Below are positions 25,117-34,327 of a DNA stretch of 64,000 bases, in pieces. Below the pieces are notes generated by a model, which saw only the letters and a list, made by a program, of their open reading frames with translations, did not search any database and was not told where the DNA came from. Source of the DNA: UBA3537 sp965658025 (lineage in GTDB: Bacteria > Bacteroidota > Bacteroidia > Flavobacteriales > Flavobacteriaceae); contig CBFHQL010000003.1 in the NCBI GenBank assembly GCA_965658025.1, forward strand, positions 1 to 64,000, given 5' to 3'. The position numbers and the translations under genes were made by a program. Each line of letters starts with the position of its first letter. Position 1 is the stretch's first letter.

Positions 25117-25878
25117 ATGAGAAAAATTACTGCAATTTTAGTAGACGATGAAACTAAAAACAATGAGCTACTAAAAATCTATTTAGAGCGCCACTGCCCA
25201 TCTATTGAAGTTCTCGCCGTGGCCAAAACAGTAAAAAAAGCTGTTAAAAAAATAAACGAATTAGAACCTCAAATAATTTTTCTTGATGTTGTACTGGATC
25301 AAGGAACAGGATTTGATGTGCTAGAACAAGTTGAATACAAAGATTTTCTTGTGGTATTCATCACCGCTTTTCAAGAATATGCCTTATCGGCATTTAAATT
25401 TAATGCTATTGATTTTCTACTAAAACCAATTGACCCCAAGGATCTTATAGTTGCTGTAGAAAAAATACATTCCAATATTGAAAACCAATTCTTTACCAAT
25501 ATTGAACAGATAAGATCTGCAAAAAACTCTATAGATACAAAAACATCGAACTACGATTTTATTGCTATTCCCTCGACAAAAAAAATTTATTTCAAGCAAC
25601 TTGATGATATCCTCTACTTCGAATCTGATGGGCGATATACTGTAGTACATTTGTTGGATGGCCAATCTATAGTCGTAGCCAAGAATATGGGGGAATTTGA
25701 GAAGGTTTTAGCGCCAAATTATTTTTTCAGAATACACCGCAAATATTTGATTAACATAAAATATATTGTAAACATCAACAACGTTGATGGGAGTAGTTGC
25801 GAAATGGAAGGCCACATACTTCTTCCTTTAGCCAAACGAAGAAAAGAAGAATTAGTGGATTTGTTGAACATTAATTAG
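25117..25878 (+). CDS. LytTR-family response regulator
   Basis: 253 residues. The receiver domain (1-125) has Asp10-Asp11, the phospho-acceptor Asp57 in IIFLDVVLDQGTGF, Thr in VVFITAFQEYAL and Lys in FLLKPID. The C-terminal LytTR DNA-binding domain (~145-250) has IAIPSTKKIYFKQLDDILYFESDGRYTVVHL, split here by its strands, then FFRIHRKYLINIKYI. LytTR domains bind tandem repeats in DNA grooves on one helical face. The divergent LytS-like kinase is the natural partner. The 20-bp arrays directly downstream and before the OmpA gene are the likely targets. It may be autoregulated at the RNA level by the neighbouring sRNAs. Confidence 0.93.
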   Translation: MRKITAILVDDETKNNELLKIYLERHCPSIEVLAVAKTVKKAVKKINELEPQIIFLDVVLDQGTGFDVLEQVEYKDFLVVFITAFQEYALSAFKFNAIDFLLKPIDPKDLIVAVEKIHSNIENQFFTNIEQIRSAKNSIDTKTSNYDFIAIPSTKKIYFKQLDDILYFESDGRYTVVHLLDGQSIVVAKNMGEFEKVLAPNYFFRIHRKYLINIKYIVNINNVDGSSCEMEGHILLPLAKRRKEELVDLLNIN

Positions 25879-25900
25879 CCCCTAAAATTATACTAGTTTT

Positions 25901-25940
25901 CCCATCAATTACGTCAATTGGCTACTTATTACATGCTTCT
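25901..25940 (+). repeat. Two tandem 20-bp repeats upstream of sRNA 1
   Basis: CCCATCAATTACGTCAATTG and GCTACTTATTACATGCTTCT are in the same register as the OmpA array. They begin 22 bp after the regulator's stop codon and end exactly 22 bp before TACATTTA (25963-25970), a TAnnTTT-type -7 element. Confidence 0.8.
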
Positions 25941-25976
25941 TGTACCGTATAGTAAACTGCTTTACATTTACAAAGA

Positions 25977-26043
25977 AATTTAAATATTAACGTTAAATGG
26001 GTTAATTTTTGGTAAAACACTGCTACAGGCAGTGTTTTTTTTT
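25977..26043 (+). ncRNA. Putative small RNA 1 (about 65 nt)
   Basis: A short transcription unit. Its promoter is the 20-bp repeats plus TACATTTA at 25963-25970, with a start inferred 6-8 bp further on. It ends at a perfect 8-bp terminator hairpin, AACACTGC/GCAGTGTT (26016-26023 and 26029-26036), with a run of nine or more Ts. The only ATG inside is followed at once by a stop, so it is not coding. Its central segment GTTAAATGGGTTAATT is nearly identical to that of the second RNA 200 bp downstream. Existence is strongly suggested by promoter and terminator; the ends are estimates. Confidence 0.7.
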
Positions 26044-26095
26044 ATTTAAATGCTGTTTATTTTCTAATTTCCGACTAAAATTTTATAATTTTTTT

Positions 26096-26155
26096 CCCAC
26101 TTATTACGTCAATTGGCCGCTTATTACGTCAATTGGCCGCTTATTACATGACCCT
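26096..26155 (+). repeat. Three tandem 20-bp repeats upstream of sRNA 2
   Basis: CCCACTTATTACGTCAATTG, GCCGCTTATTACGTCAATTG and GCCGCTTATTACATGACCCT: same unit, period and register as the OmpA array. The array ends exactly 22 bp before TATATTTA (26178-26185). Confidence 0.85.
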
Positions 26156-26191
26156 TGCATCGTATATTATACTGCTTTATATTTACAGTGT

Positions 26192-26263
26192 AATTTAATA
26201 TCTTATTACAAAGTTAAATTGGTTAATTGGTAGAGCATCGCTTCAGCGGTGCTTTGCTTTTTT
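26192..26263 (+). ncRNA. Putative small RNA 2 (about 72 nt), sibling of sRNA 1
   Basis: Same organisation as sRNA 1: 20-bp repeats, TATATTTA at 26178-26185, an A/U-rich 5' part, the core GTTAAATTGGTTAATT, then the terminator hairpin AGCATCGC/GCGGTGCT (26234-26241 and 26246-26253, one G-U) and a T-run. Core and promoter are conserved with sRNA 1 while the terminator stems differ in sequence, which implies duplication with selection on the core. No ATG ORF lies inside. The Flavobacteria RNA motif Flavo-1 is worth comparing, but I cannot check it. Confidence 0.7.
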
Positions 26264-26616
26264 AGTCATATACCAATTTCTAACTACTACTCTAAGCTTT
26301 TGCTTATACATTATTGTTTTGTAATTATTTGCTTTTGTAAAGGTATATGTATGGTGCAACATACAACAAGCTACATGGTGTTAATGTATACATTGCCACT
26401 GAAATAATGCTTTTATAAGGTTAGATTTTTTTTATTTTTTCAGAACCACTAAACAAATAATACAACTCTTCCAATTGTTTGTATGGTGTATAAAAATTAG
26501 TTGTATATATTTTGAATGTTAAATTTTATGAATGAATTACATAAAATTTGTACTTTGCAACTTCAACTACAACGATTACTTTTATCTTTTTGTTAAACAT
26601 AATAGTCCATTCAAAA
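26264..26616. other. AT-rich intergenic region upstream of the PUL regulator
   Basis: No credible ORF. Two small perfect inverted repeats occur, TGTATG/CATACA (26348-26365) and TACAT/ATGTA (26372-26388), but neither is followed by a T-run. The promoter of the regulator gene should lie in the last 100 bp, where TTTG-like motifs occur but none has ideal spacing. Confidence 0.5.
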
Positions 26617-29412
26617 ATGAGGTTATTTAATATCTTACTTTTTTTTCAGGTCGTTTTATTCGGATTTGCCCAAGAGCATCCTCCAGTTATGGCGTTCCCG
26701 CCTGAAGTGTATAGTGCAGCAAACCAAAATTGGGGAGTAACACAAACAGATGACCAAAAAATGTATTTTGCTAACAATTCTGGCCTTCTTGAATTCAATG
26801 GCTCTGAGTGGATGCTCCATCCTGTTTCAGACAATTCTATTGTTCGTTCTGTACATGCCGATGGGCAAAGAGTTTATACTGGGAGCTATATGGATTTTGG
26901 CTATTGGGAACACGACCACTTTGGTGCGTTGAAATACCAGTCTTTAGTCAAAGCTAATAAATTATCTATTTTAGAAGAAGAACAGTTTTGGAATATCAAA
27001 ATTCTGGACGATTGGATATTGTTTCAATCATTATCCAGAATCTACATGATCAATAGTGTTTCCAACCAAACACGAATCATCGAATCTGACCACGAAATTT
27101 GGGATATATTTAATGTTGATGGGATTATTTATTTTGCCAAGAAAAATAATGGGATTTATAAAATTGTAAATGGCAGTGAAGTTCTGGTGTCTAGACATCC
27201 AAAACTTATATCCTCTCGATTAGTAGGAATTTCTACTATAGACAACAATTTACTTTTTGTTACGGCAAATCAAGGTTTTTATTTTATCGACAAGGGCACA
27301 GTGAAGCCCTGGAAGTTAAATTTAGATGTAAGTGATCTTACCATCTATAGTGCTAAGCAACTAAAAGATGGGAGTTTAGTTTTAGGAACTATTTCAAATG
27401 GATTGATTCACATTACCAAAGAAGGGCTTTTAAAATATCGACTGAATTATGAAATGGGACTCAGCAACAATACTGTACTTTCTATTTTCGAGGACCAAAA
27501 AAGTAATATCTGGTTGGGCATGGATATTGGGATAAGCCATGTAAATCTATCGTCAAGATTTAGAGTTTACAACGACGCCAAAGGTCAAATAGGAACTGTT
27601 TATACTTCAATCATTCACAATGGGGATTTATATCTTGGCACAAATCAAGGGCTTTTTGTAAAATCTAGAAAAAGTTCAGGAGATTTTGATTTTGTTGAGG
27701 GGACTAGTGGTCAGGTATGGGCGCTAAAAATTATAGATAATCAGCTATTTTGTGGACACGATTTGGGGACGCTGATTGTAAGTGCTGGAAAAATAAAAAC
27801 TAAAATATCCGAGGCCAATGGAACTTGGGATTTCAAAAAGATTGAAAATACAGATTTAATACTACAAGGGAATTATTCTGGGCTTCATGTTTTAGAAAAT
27901 AAATTTGGAACATGGAAGTACCGCAACAAAATTCAAGGGTTTGATATTTCTAGTCGTTTCTTTCACTACACGCATCAAAAATTGTATGTGAATCATGAAC
28001 TTCGTGGACTATATGCCTTAGAATTATCTAAAGATTTCTCAAAAGTTGTAGAATTAAATAATATAGATTCTATTGAATTAGGGTTTGGTTCAAACTTCGT
28101 CAATTTCTCAAATAGTTTTTATTACACTTCTGCAAATGCGGTATACAAACTTTCTCAAGCTTCAGGAGAATTTGAAGAAGCTCCAATTATTTCTAATATT
28201 TTAGATAAATACACCACAACGTCTACACTATTAAGCGTCAATGGAACAGATCAAGTAAAATGGTGTTTTGCAGATAATAACATCCTACTTTTGAGCCCTG
28301 GTAGTTTGAGTGATAAGCCAAATTTAGAAGAGATTCCAGTATCGATACCTAATTTTAGAAAAGTAGTTGTTGGGTTCGAAAATTTGACAAAAATAAACGA
28401 CACAGATTATTTGTTAGGGTCTTCAAATGGCTATTTTATTCTAAAAAGTGATGCTCCTAAACAAGATAACGCCCAACAAATTCAAATCAATAATATTGAA
28501 GCGAACATCAATAATGAGCCTAAGACACCATTAAGTCTTACGGAGTCTCCTTCTTTAAACTACAAAAACAATAATTTGAATTTTAGCTACAGTATACCTC
28601 AATATGGAAATATTGTAGACCTTAATTATGCGTACAAATTGGAGGGCTGGTCGGAGGATTGGTCCAACTGGCAGCCGCAAAGCACGCAAATGTTTAAAAA
28701 TCTTCCTTATGGTAAGTATGTTTTTAAAGTTAAAGGAAAAATTGGGGGAACAGAAACTACAAATGTAGCAACGTTTCCATTCATTATTAAACGTCCTTGG
28801 TATTTGTCAAGCTTGGCCATTGCAGTCTATGTGATTTCACTGCTTATTCTTTCCGTATTTATTCATATTATCTACCGAAGGTATTATAAACGTCAGCAAC
28901 AACAATTGTTGTTAAAGTCACAAAAAGAAATTGCTCTTAATGAATTGGAAAACAATCAAAAGCTGATGCAACTCAAAAATGAAAAGTTAGAGCTTGATAT
29001 CGAAAGTAAGAATCGAGAATTGGCGATTTCTACAATGAGCTTAATTAAGAAAAATGAGTTTTTGAATACAATAAAAACGGCTATTAAGGAAGAAAGTTCT
29101 CCTCAAGGAATAAAAAAGGTCATCAAAATTATTGATAAGAACATCAACAATACAGACGACTGGAAACTCTTTAAAGAAGCGTTTGATAATGCTGATAAAG
29201 ACTTCTTGAAACTCATCAAACAAAAACACCCTAAACTTACGCCCAATGACCTTAAGCTGTGTGCATATTTAAGACTAAATTTATCCTCAAAAGAGATTGC
29301 ACCACTGCTTAATATTTCACCAAGAAGTGTGGAGGTGAAGCGATATCGTTTGCGAAAAAAGATGGATTTACCACCCAAAACGAGCTTAGCAAATCATATT
29401 CTTGAACTATAG
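26617..29412 (+). CDS. Membrane-tethered PUL regulator: two-component-propeller sensor with LuxR-type HTH
   Basis: 931 residues from ATG 26617, where a clean signal peptide begins (MRLFNILLFFQVVLFGFAQ). The longer TTG frame is rejected. The periplasmic part has Reg_prop-type propeller repeats (for example NTVLSIFEDQKSNIWLGMDIGISHV) and a Y_Y_Y domain before a TM helix at ~728-755. Inside the cell, a coiled coil (~765-830) leads to a LuxR/GerE-like HTH (~873-931: LTPNDLKLCAYLRLNLSSKE, then LLNISPRSVEVKRYRLRKKM). There is no kinase or receiver domain, so it should transmit glycan binding straight to DNA. It lies 230 bp before SusC in the same direction and is the probable activator of the locus, responding to a beta-glucan oligosaccharide. 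Confidence 0.88.
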   Translation: MRLFNILLFFQVVLFGFAQEHPPVMAFPPEVYSAANQNWGVTQTDDQKMYFANNSGLLEFNGSEWMLHPVSDNSIVRSVHADGQRVYTGSYMDFGYWEHDHFGALKYQSLVKANKLSILEEEQFWNIKILDDWILFQSLSRIYMINSVSNQTRIIESDHEIWDIFNVDGIIYFAKKNNGIYKIVNGSEVLVSRHPKLISSRLVGISTIDNNLLFVTANQGFYFIDKGTVKPWKLNLDVSDLTIYSAKQLKDGSLVLGTISNGLIHITKEGLLKYRLNYEMGLSNNTVLSIFEDQKSNIWLGMDIGISHVNLSSRFRVYNDAKGQIGTVYTSIIHNGDLYLGTNQGLFVKSRKSSGDFDFVEGTSGQVWALKIIDNQLFCGHDLGTLIVSAGKIKTKISEANGTWDFKKIENTDLILQGNYSGLHVLENKFGTWKYRNKIQGFDISSRFFHYTHQKLYVNHELRGLYALELSKDFSKVVELNNIDSIELGFGSNFVNFSNSFYYTSANAVYKLSQASGEFEEAPIISNILDKYTTTSTLLSVNGTDQVKWCFADNNILLLSPGSLSDKPNLEEIPVSIPNFRKVVVGFENLTKINDTDYLLGSSNGYFILKSDAPKQDNAQQIQINNIEANINNEPKTPLSLTESPSLNYKNNNLNFSYSIPQYGNIVDLNYAYKLEGWSEDWSNWQPQSTQMFKNLPYGKYVFKVKGKIGGTETTNVATFPFIIKRPWYLSSLAIAVYVISLLILSVFIHIIYRRYYKRQQQQLLLKSQKEIALNELENNQKLMQLKNEKLELDIESKNRELAISTMSLIKKNEFLNTIKTAIKEESSPQGIKKVIKIIDKNINNTDDWKLFKEAFDNADKDFLKLIKQKHPKLTPNDLKLCAYLRLNLSSKEIAPLLNISPRSVEVKRYRLRKKMDLPPKTSLANHILEL

Positions 29413-29643
29413 ATCATATTTTTTATATAAAAAAACCATACACAACCCCAACAATGCACTGTTCTTTTACATCATCTTGCTATCGCTTTTAGTATTTCAG
29501 TTGCTGTATTTAACCTAATAATTGAATTTTTTACACCTGTTGAAGATTTTTTTAATAGATGTATAATTTTTGTAGCGGTAAAAATTTACACCCCTACAGT
29601 TCGTTATGATAAATTTAACAAAAAAACAAACAAACCAAATTTT

Positions 29644-32600
29644 ATGAAAAGAATAGTTTATTCCTTACTCGTCATTGTTTTGTGCGCTTCATATGGATTT
29701 GCGCAAACGATTTCAGTATCAGGAAATGTGAAATCTAGTGCGGATGGAATGCCTCTTCCAGGTGTTAATGTATTAGTAAAAAACACAAGCAATGGAGCTG
29801 TAACAGATTTTGATGGAAATTTCGCATTAAGTGGTGTTTCTGAAAACGCTGTTATTGTTTTCACTTATTTAGGATTCAAGACACAAGAACTTTCAGCCGC
29901 AGCAAACATGCAGGTCACATTAGATGAAGACAACGAATCCTTGGATGAGGTTGTTCTTATTGGATACGGTTCTAAAAGCCGTAAAGACCTTACAGGGTCT
30001 GTTTCCATGGTAAAGTCTGAAACCATTGAAAAATTAAAACCAGTTGATGTGGCACAAGCCCTTCAGGGACGTTCTTCAGGAGTTTCTGTAACGACTGCCT
30101 CAGGGTCACCAGGTAGTGGTTTCCGCGTCCTTGTACGTGGGGTAAGTAGTAATGGGAGCAATGACCCTCTAGTTATTGTAGACGGGTATGTGGCTGCTAT
30201 GAATAGTGTCAATCCGGATGATATCGAATCGCTTACTGTACTTAAAGATGCACAAGCTGCGATTTATGGAATTTTAGGTGCCAACGGTGTAATTCTCGTT
30301 ACAACAAAAAGTGGTACCAAAAACACTGCACCAAAAGTGTCGTACAATGTGTATTCTGGAATTCAAGAAACGACCAAAAAATTATCACTCCTTAATGGAA
30401 CTGAATATGCCGCTTTGATTAACGAAAGTTATGCGGCCAATGGAGAAAGTATCCCATACCCAAACCTTAACAATTTAGAAAACGACAACGACTGGCAAGA
30501 CCAACTTTTTGATACAGCCATGATTACAAACCACAATGTGAGTTTGTCTGGTGGAACAGATGCCATCACCTATTATCTAGGGGCATCGCATTTAGATCAA
30601 GAAGGTATTATTGCAAGTGATAAATCGAACTTTGTAAGAGACAACGTCAAATTACGTTTAGGAATTGACGTCAATGAGCGTTTAAAAACAACATTAAACT
30701 TAAACTATTTTGCCAACGAACGTAAGACCATCAACGAATCTGGTTTAGGGTCTGTATTGTTTAATGCGATTAGTTACTCACCGCTTTATGCCTTAGATCA
30801 AGAGGATATAAGTGGGTTTTTTGGTAATGAAATCATTAACCCTTTTTCTCAAATCAGAGACACTTACAATTCTTATTTTGGAAACAGTATTGAAGGAAAC
30901 TTCCAAATTGAATACAAAGTTTTGGAAGGCTTAACAGCAACAACGCGTATGGGATTCAAAACTTACGATGATAAAGCAAAAACGTTTTCACCCATCGTTG
31001 ATTATGGGTCCAATAAAGTATTCAATGTGACCAGAAGTACGGTAAACCAATCCAAAAGAGAAAGCAACTCATACACTTGGGATAGTTTCCTTAACTACAA
31101 AAAAACATTCTTTGAAGACCATAACGCAGAACTTACACTAGGGATGGCGGTAACCAAAGACTGGGGCGATGGCCTATTCGCAACAGGATTTGATGTACCA
31201 AACAACTCTTGGGCATTTGCCGATATTGCTTTAACTACTGGAACAGCCGATGTTAAAGAAACAGGGTCTTACACTTATGATAACCGACTTTTATCTTACT
31301 TTGCACGTTTTCAGTATGATTATAAGGGGAAATACCTATTGTCTGCCATGTTACGTAGAGATGCCTCTTCGGCCTTTGACACCGACTACAGAGTAGATTA
31401 CTTTAAGTCGGCAACAGCAGGATGGAAAGTCTCGGAAGAATCCTTTATGGAAAACGTAAACTTTATCAATTTCTTTAAGCTTAGAGCATCGTATGGAACA
31501 CTTGGAAACCTCGTGGGTAGTGACTTATACAGAGCATCACTGGATGGAGAAGCAGCCTATGTATTTGATAATACGTTAAATCTTGGTACAGCCCTCGGAC
31601 CATTACCAAACGCCGTGGCTTCATGGGAAACCGCAGAAAAGTTAGACTTTGGTTTAGATGCTAAATTGTTTGATAATAAACTCGAAATCGTTGCAGATTA
31701 TTTCATCGAAGATCGTGTAGATTTATTGATACCAGGATTGCCATTTTCAGGAATTCTCGGAGCTTCTGCACCTGGGTCTGGAACACCAACGGTTAACGCT
31801 GGAACTTCTAGAGTGAAAGGTTTAGAATTTCTATTCAACTACGCAGATGACATCAACGATAATCTTTCGTACAATATAGGGTATAACATTACTAACCTTG
31901 AAGGTGAAGTGATCTCTATAAACAGTGATGTGGCTCTTGAAGGCGGTGGTTTTGGAATTGGCCAATTGGCACCCTCTCGAATGGAAATTGGTCAACCTAT
32001 CGGATACTTCTATGGTTTAAAGACCGATGGAATTTTCCAAACCCAAGCCGAAGTTGATGCACATCCTTCTCAAGCAGGTTTAGGAAATGCCGCACAAGCT
32101 GGAGATTTACGTTTTGTAGACGTCAATGGCGATGGTGAGATTGATTTTGATGACCGAACTTTTATTGGAAAACCAATTGCGGATTTCATCATGGGGCTTA
32201 ATATAGGAGTCAACTACAAAAACTTTGATTTCTCGGCTTATGCCTATGCAGAGCTCGGAAAAGACATGGTGCGTAACTATGAAAGAGACCAAAGAAATGT
32301 AAACCGATTGGATTATTACTTAGACCGCTGGACAGGCCCAGGAACTAGCAATGAGGTGCCTAGAGCGACTACAGGGGCTACCTCCAACAAGTTATTCTCA
32401 GATTTCTTTGTAGAAGACGCCTCTTTTGTACGAATCCAAAACATACAATTAGGATATTCTATACCAACTGATGTGATCGAAAAAGTAGGCATCTCTAAAT
32501 TCAGAATTTATGGGTCTGTAAACAATGCCTTTACATTCACAAAATATAAAGGATTTGACCCTGCGGCAACCACTGGTGATGCTATTGGTGGTGGAATTGA

Positions 32601-32658
32601 CGGTGGATTTTATCCAGTTACAAGACAATATTTATTAGGACTTAATATTTCATTTTAA
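29644..32658 (+). CDS. susC-like: SusC/RagA-family TonB-dependent outer-membrane transporter
   Basis: 1004 residues. After a signal peptide (MKRIVYSLLVIVLCASYGFAQ) there is a carboxypeptidase-regulatory-like beta domain (ISVSGNVKSSADGMPLPGVN). The SusC linker motif LDEVVLIGYGSKSRKDLTGSV follows, then the plug (GVSVTTASGSPGSGFRVLVRG) and a 22-strand barrel ending FKGFDP...LGLNISF. SusC proteins import oligosaccharides using TonB energy, with SusD as lid. The downstream GH16/GH3 enzymes indicate beta-1,3-glucan (laminarin) fragments. The 231-bp region before it holds the probable target of the propeller/HTH regulator. An ATTTTTGTAG element about 70 bp upstream of the ATG is a possible -7. Confidence 0.95.
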   Translation: MKRIVYSLLVIVLCASYGFAQTISVSGNVKSSADGMPLPGVNVLVKNTSNGAVTDFDGNFALSGVSENAVIVFTYLGFKTQELSAAANMQVTLDEDNESLDEVVLIGYGSKSRKDLTGSVSMVKSETIEKLKPVDVAQALQGRSSGVSVTTASGSPGSGFRVLVRGVSSNGSNDPLVIVDGYVAAMNSVNPDDIESLTVLKDAQAAIYGILGANGVILVTTKSGTKNTAPKVSYNVYSGIQETTKKLSLLNGTEYAALINESYAANGESIPYPNLNNLENDNDWQDQLFDTAMITNHNVSLSGGTDAITYYLGASHLDQEGIIASDKSNFVRDNVKLRLGIDVNERLKTTLNLNYFANERKTINESGLGSVLFNAISYSPLYALDQEDISGFFGNEIINPFSQIRDTYNSYFGNSIEGNFQIEYKVLEGLTATTRMGFKTYDDKAKTFSPIVDYGSNKVFNVTRSTVNQSKRESNSYTWDSFLNYKKTFFEDHNAELTLGMAVTKDWGDGLFATGFDVPNNSWAFADIALTTGTADVKETGSYTYDNRLLSYFARFQYDYKGKYLLSAMLRRDASSAFDTDYRVDYFKSATAGWKVSEESFMENVNFINFFKLRASYGTLGNLVGSDLYRASLDGEAAYVFDNTLNLGTALGPLPNAVASWETAEKLDFGLDAKLFDNKLEIVADYFIEDRVDLLIPGLPFSGILGASAPGSGTPTVNAGTSRVKGLEFLFNYADDINDNLSYNIGYNITNLEGEVISINSDVALEGGGFGIGQLAPSRMEIGQPIGYFYGLKTDGIFQTQAEVDAHPSQAGLGNAAQAGDLRFVDVNGDGEIDFDDRTFIGKPIADFIMGLNIGVNYKNFDFSAYAYAELGKDMVRNYERDQRNVNRLDYYLDRWTGPGTSNEVPRATTGATSNKLFSDFFVEDASFVRIQNIQLGYSIPTDVIEKVGISKFRIYGSVNNAFTFTKYKGFDPAATTGDAIGGGIDGGFYPVTRQYLLGLNISF

Positions 32659-32669
32659 AATAGAGCACA

Positions 32670-34319
32670 ATGAAAAAAACAAATAAAAACATAGTATTAA
32701 TTGTAGTAGGAATCCTGCTTACCTTTGGACTCTATTCTTGTACAGATAAGTTCTTGGATGAGGAAGAAAACTACCTTATTGATTCAGAAAGTTATTTTAA
32801 CTCTGAAGACGACTATTATATGGCACTTATTGGGGCTTATGATTTGCTGCAAGCGACATACGTCAACAATCTTCTCGGAGAAATTGCTTCGGACAACACA
32901 CTTTGTGGTGGTGAAAGTGCGACAGATGTTCTTGGGTTTCAGCAAATTGATAACATGACGCATACCCCAGTAAACGATAACCTAAGAGACATTTGGAACT
33001 GGATGTTTGCTGGAATAAAAAGAACCAACTACTTTTTAGAATTCCAAAACAAAACGGATTTTGAAGGACGTATCCGCATGGTAGCGGAAGTACGTTTCTT
33101 ACGCGCCTATTTCCATTTCGAATTAGTCAAGTGGTTTGGAGGTATACCCGTCAAAAATTACGCTGGCGCACTTGCAGGAGGAGGAGAGCGTTTTTCACCT
33201 GGTGATGAGACCTCTGTTCCAAGATATTCTGCAGAACAAGTATATGCGCTTATCGAAAGTGATTTGACATTTGCCATAAATAACTTAGATTATTCAGCAC
33301 CTCAGATTGGTCGAGCAACCAAAGGGTCAGCGCAAGCACTTCTGGGGAAAGCTTATTTGTATCAAGACAAATTTGCCCAAGCAGCAGATGTTTTAGACGA
33401 CCTCATTACTGATGGGCCATACGCTTTAGCACTTAATTACGCAGATATATTTGAGCTTAGTGGAGAAAATGGCGTAGAATCTGTCTTTGAAGTGCAATAT
33501 ACCGATGTAGAAGGTGGTAGTTTTGATTGTCTTCAGTGTAGTGAAGGAAATGTAGCCGTAGGATTTATGGGCATCAGAAACCCGTCTTACCTTTACAACG
33601 GTGAAGCAGTTCCGGAAAGTGTGGTAAATGAACTTGAAGGAACACTCATTAGTGATGAAGTTGGCCCGTTATTTGATGGGGGTTATAGCTTTAACGTACC
33701 GACGCAAGACGCAGTAGATGCTTTTGAAGCGGGGGATAAAAGAAAAGATATTTCTGCTTTGGATATTCAAGGATTAGCCAATACCATTGCTGCAATTCAG
33801 CTAGAGGACGACGATTTGGGGACCGTAACTGGTACCGCAAACCAAACCTATTCAGTAGAATATACTTGGGTTGAAGGCTATGAACATACCGGCTATTACA
33901 ATAGAAAGTATCTCGCGCGAAGAGGAGATCAAAACATTGGAGATCAAAACTTGACCAATCCGAACAACTACAGAGCCATTCGTTATGCCGATGTGCTGTT
34001 GATGGCTGCCGAAGCGCACAGCAGAGGGAATTTGGATGAAGCCAAAGCATTAGGTTACCTAAATCAGGTTAGAGAACGTGCTTTTGGTGATGATACGCAC
34101 AACAGTTCTGCAACAGGGACAGCCTTAACCGATGCGATCCTTGAAGAAAGACGCTTGGAGTTAATGGGTGAAGGACACCGTTTCTTTGACCTTGTACGTA
34201 CAGGCAGAGCTCCACAAGCCATTGATGGCTTTGTGGCTGGGAAACACGAATTATTCCCAATTCCTTTTCAAGAAATTCAATTTTCTGCGGGGAACTGGAG
34301 TCAAAATCCAAACTATTAA
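32670..34319 (+). CDS. susD-like: SusD/RagB-family glycan-binding lipoprotein
   Basis: 549 residues with lipoprotein signal (LTFGLYSCTDKFLDEE, Cys at ~25). SusD features are visible: FLRAYFHFELVKWFGGIPV, helical TPR pairs (GSAQALLGKAYLYQDKFAQAADVL), the conserved YRAIRYADVLLMAAEAHSR, and the late ILEERRLELMGEGHRFFDLVRTGRA, followed by ELFPIPFQEIQ. It caps the SusC transporter at the cell surface and binds glycan. It is 11 bp after susC. Confidence 0.95.
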   Translation: MKKTNKNIVLIVVGILLTFGLYSCTDKFLDEEENYLIDSESYFNSEDDYYMALIGAYDLLQATYVNNLLGEIASDNTLCGGESATDVLGFQQIDNMTHTPVNDNLRDIWNWMFAGIKRTNYFLEFQNKTDFEGRIRMVAEVRFLRAYFHFELVKWFGGIPVKNYAGALAGGGERFSPGDETSVPRYSAEQVYALIESDLTFAINNLDYSAPQIGRATKGSAQALLGKAYLYQDKFAQAADVLDDLITDGPYALALNYADIFELSGENGVESVFEVQYTDVEGGSFDCLQCSEGNVAVGFMGIRNPSYLYNGEAVPESVVNELEGTLISDEVGPLFDGGYSFNVPTQDAVDAFEAGDKRKDISALDIQGLANTIAAIQLEDDDLGTVTGTANQTYSVEYTWVEGYEHTGYYNRKYLARRGDQNIGDQNLTNPNNYRAIRYADVLLMAAEAHSRGNLDEAKALGYLNQVRERAFGDDTHNSSATGTALTDAILEERRLELMGEGHRFFDLVRTGRAPQAIDGFVAGKHELFPIPFQEIQFSAGNWSQNPNY

Positions 34320-34327
34320 AAACTTAA

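Noticed and set aside
26009..26233. 74-codon ORF over the small RNA region
   Set aside because: It runs through the sRNA 1 terminator, the 20-bp repeat array and the sRNA 2 promoter, has a Cys/Phe-rich random composition, and its start is not ATG.
26221..26263. tRNA-like D-arm sequence (TTGGTAGAGC) in the second small RNA
   Set aside because: Only a D-arm-like fragment is present; there is no acceptor stem, anticodon arm or T-loop, and the segment forms part of a terminator hairpin instead.
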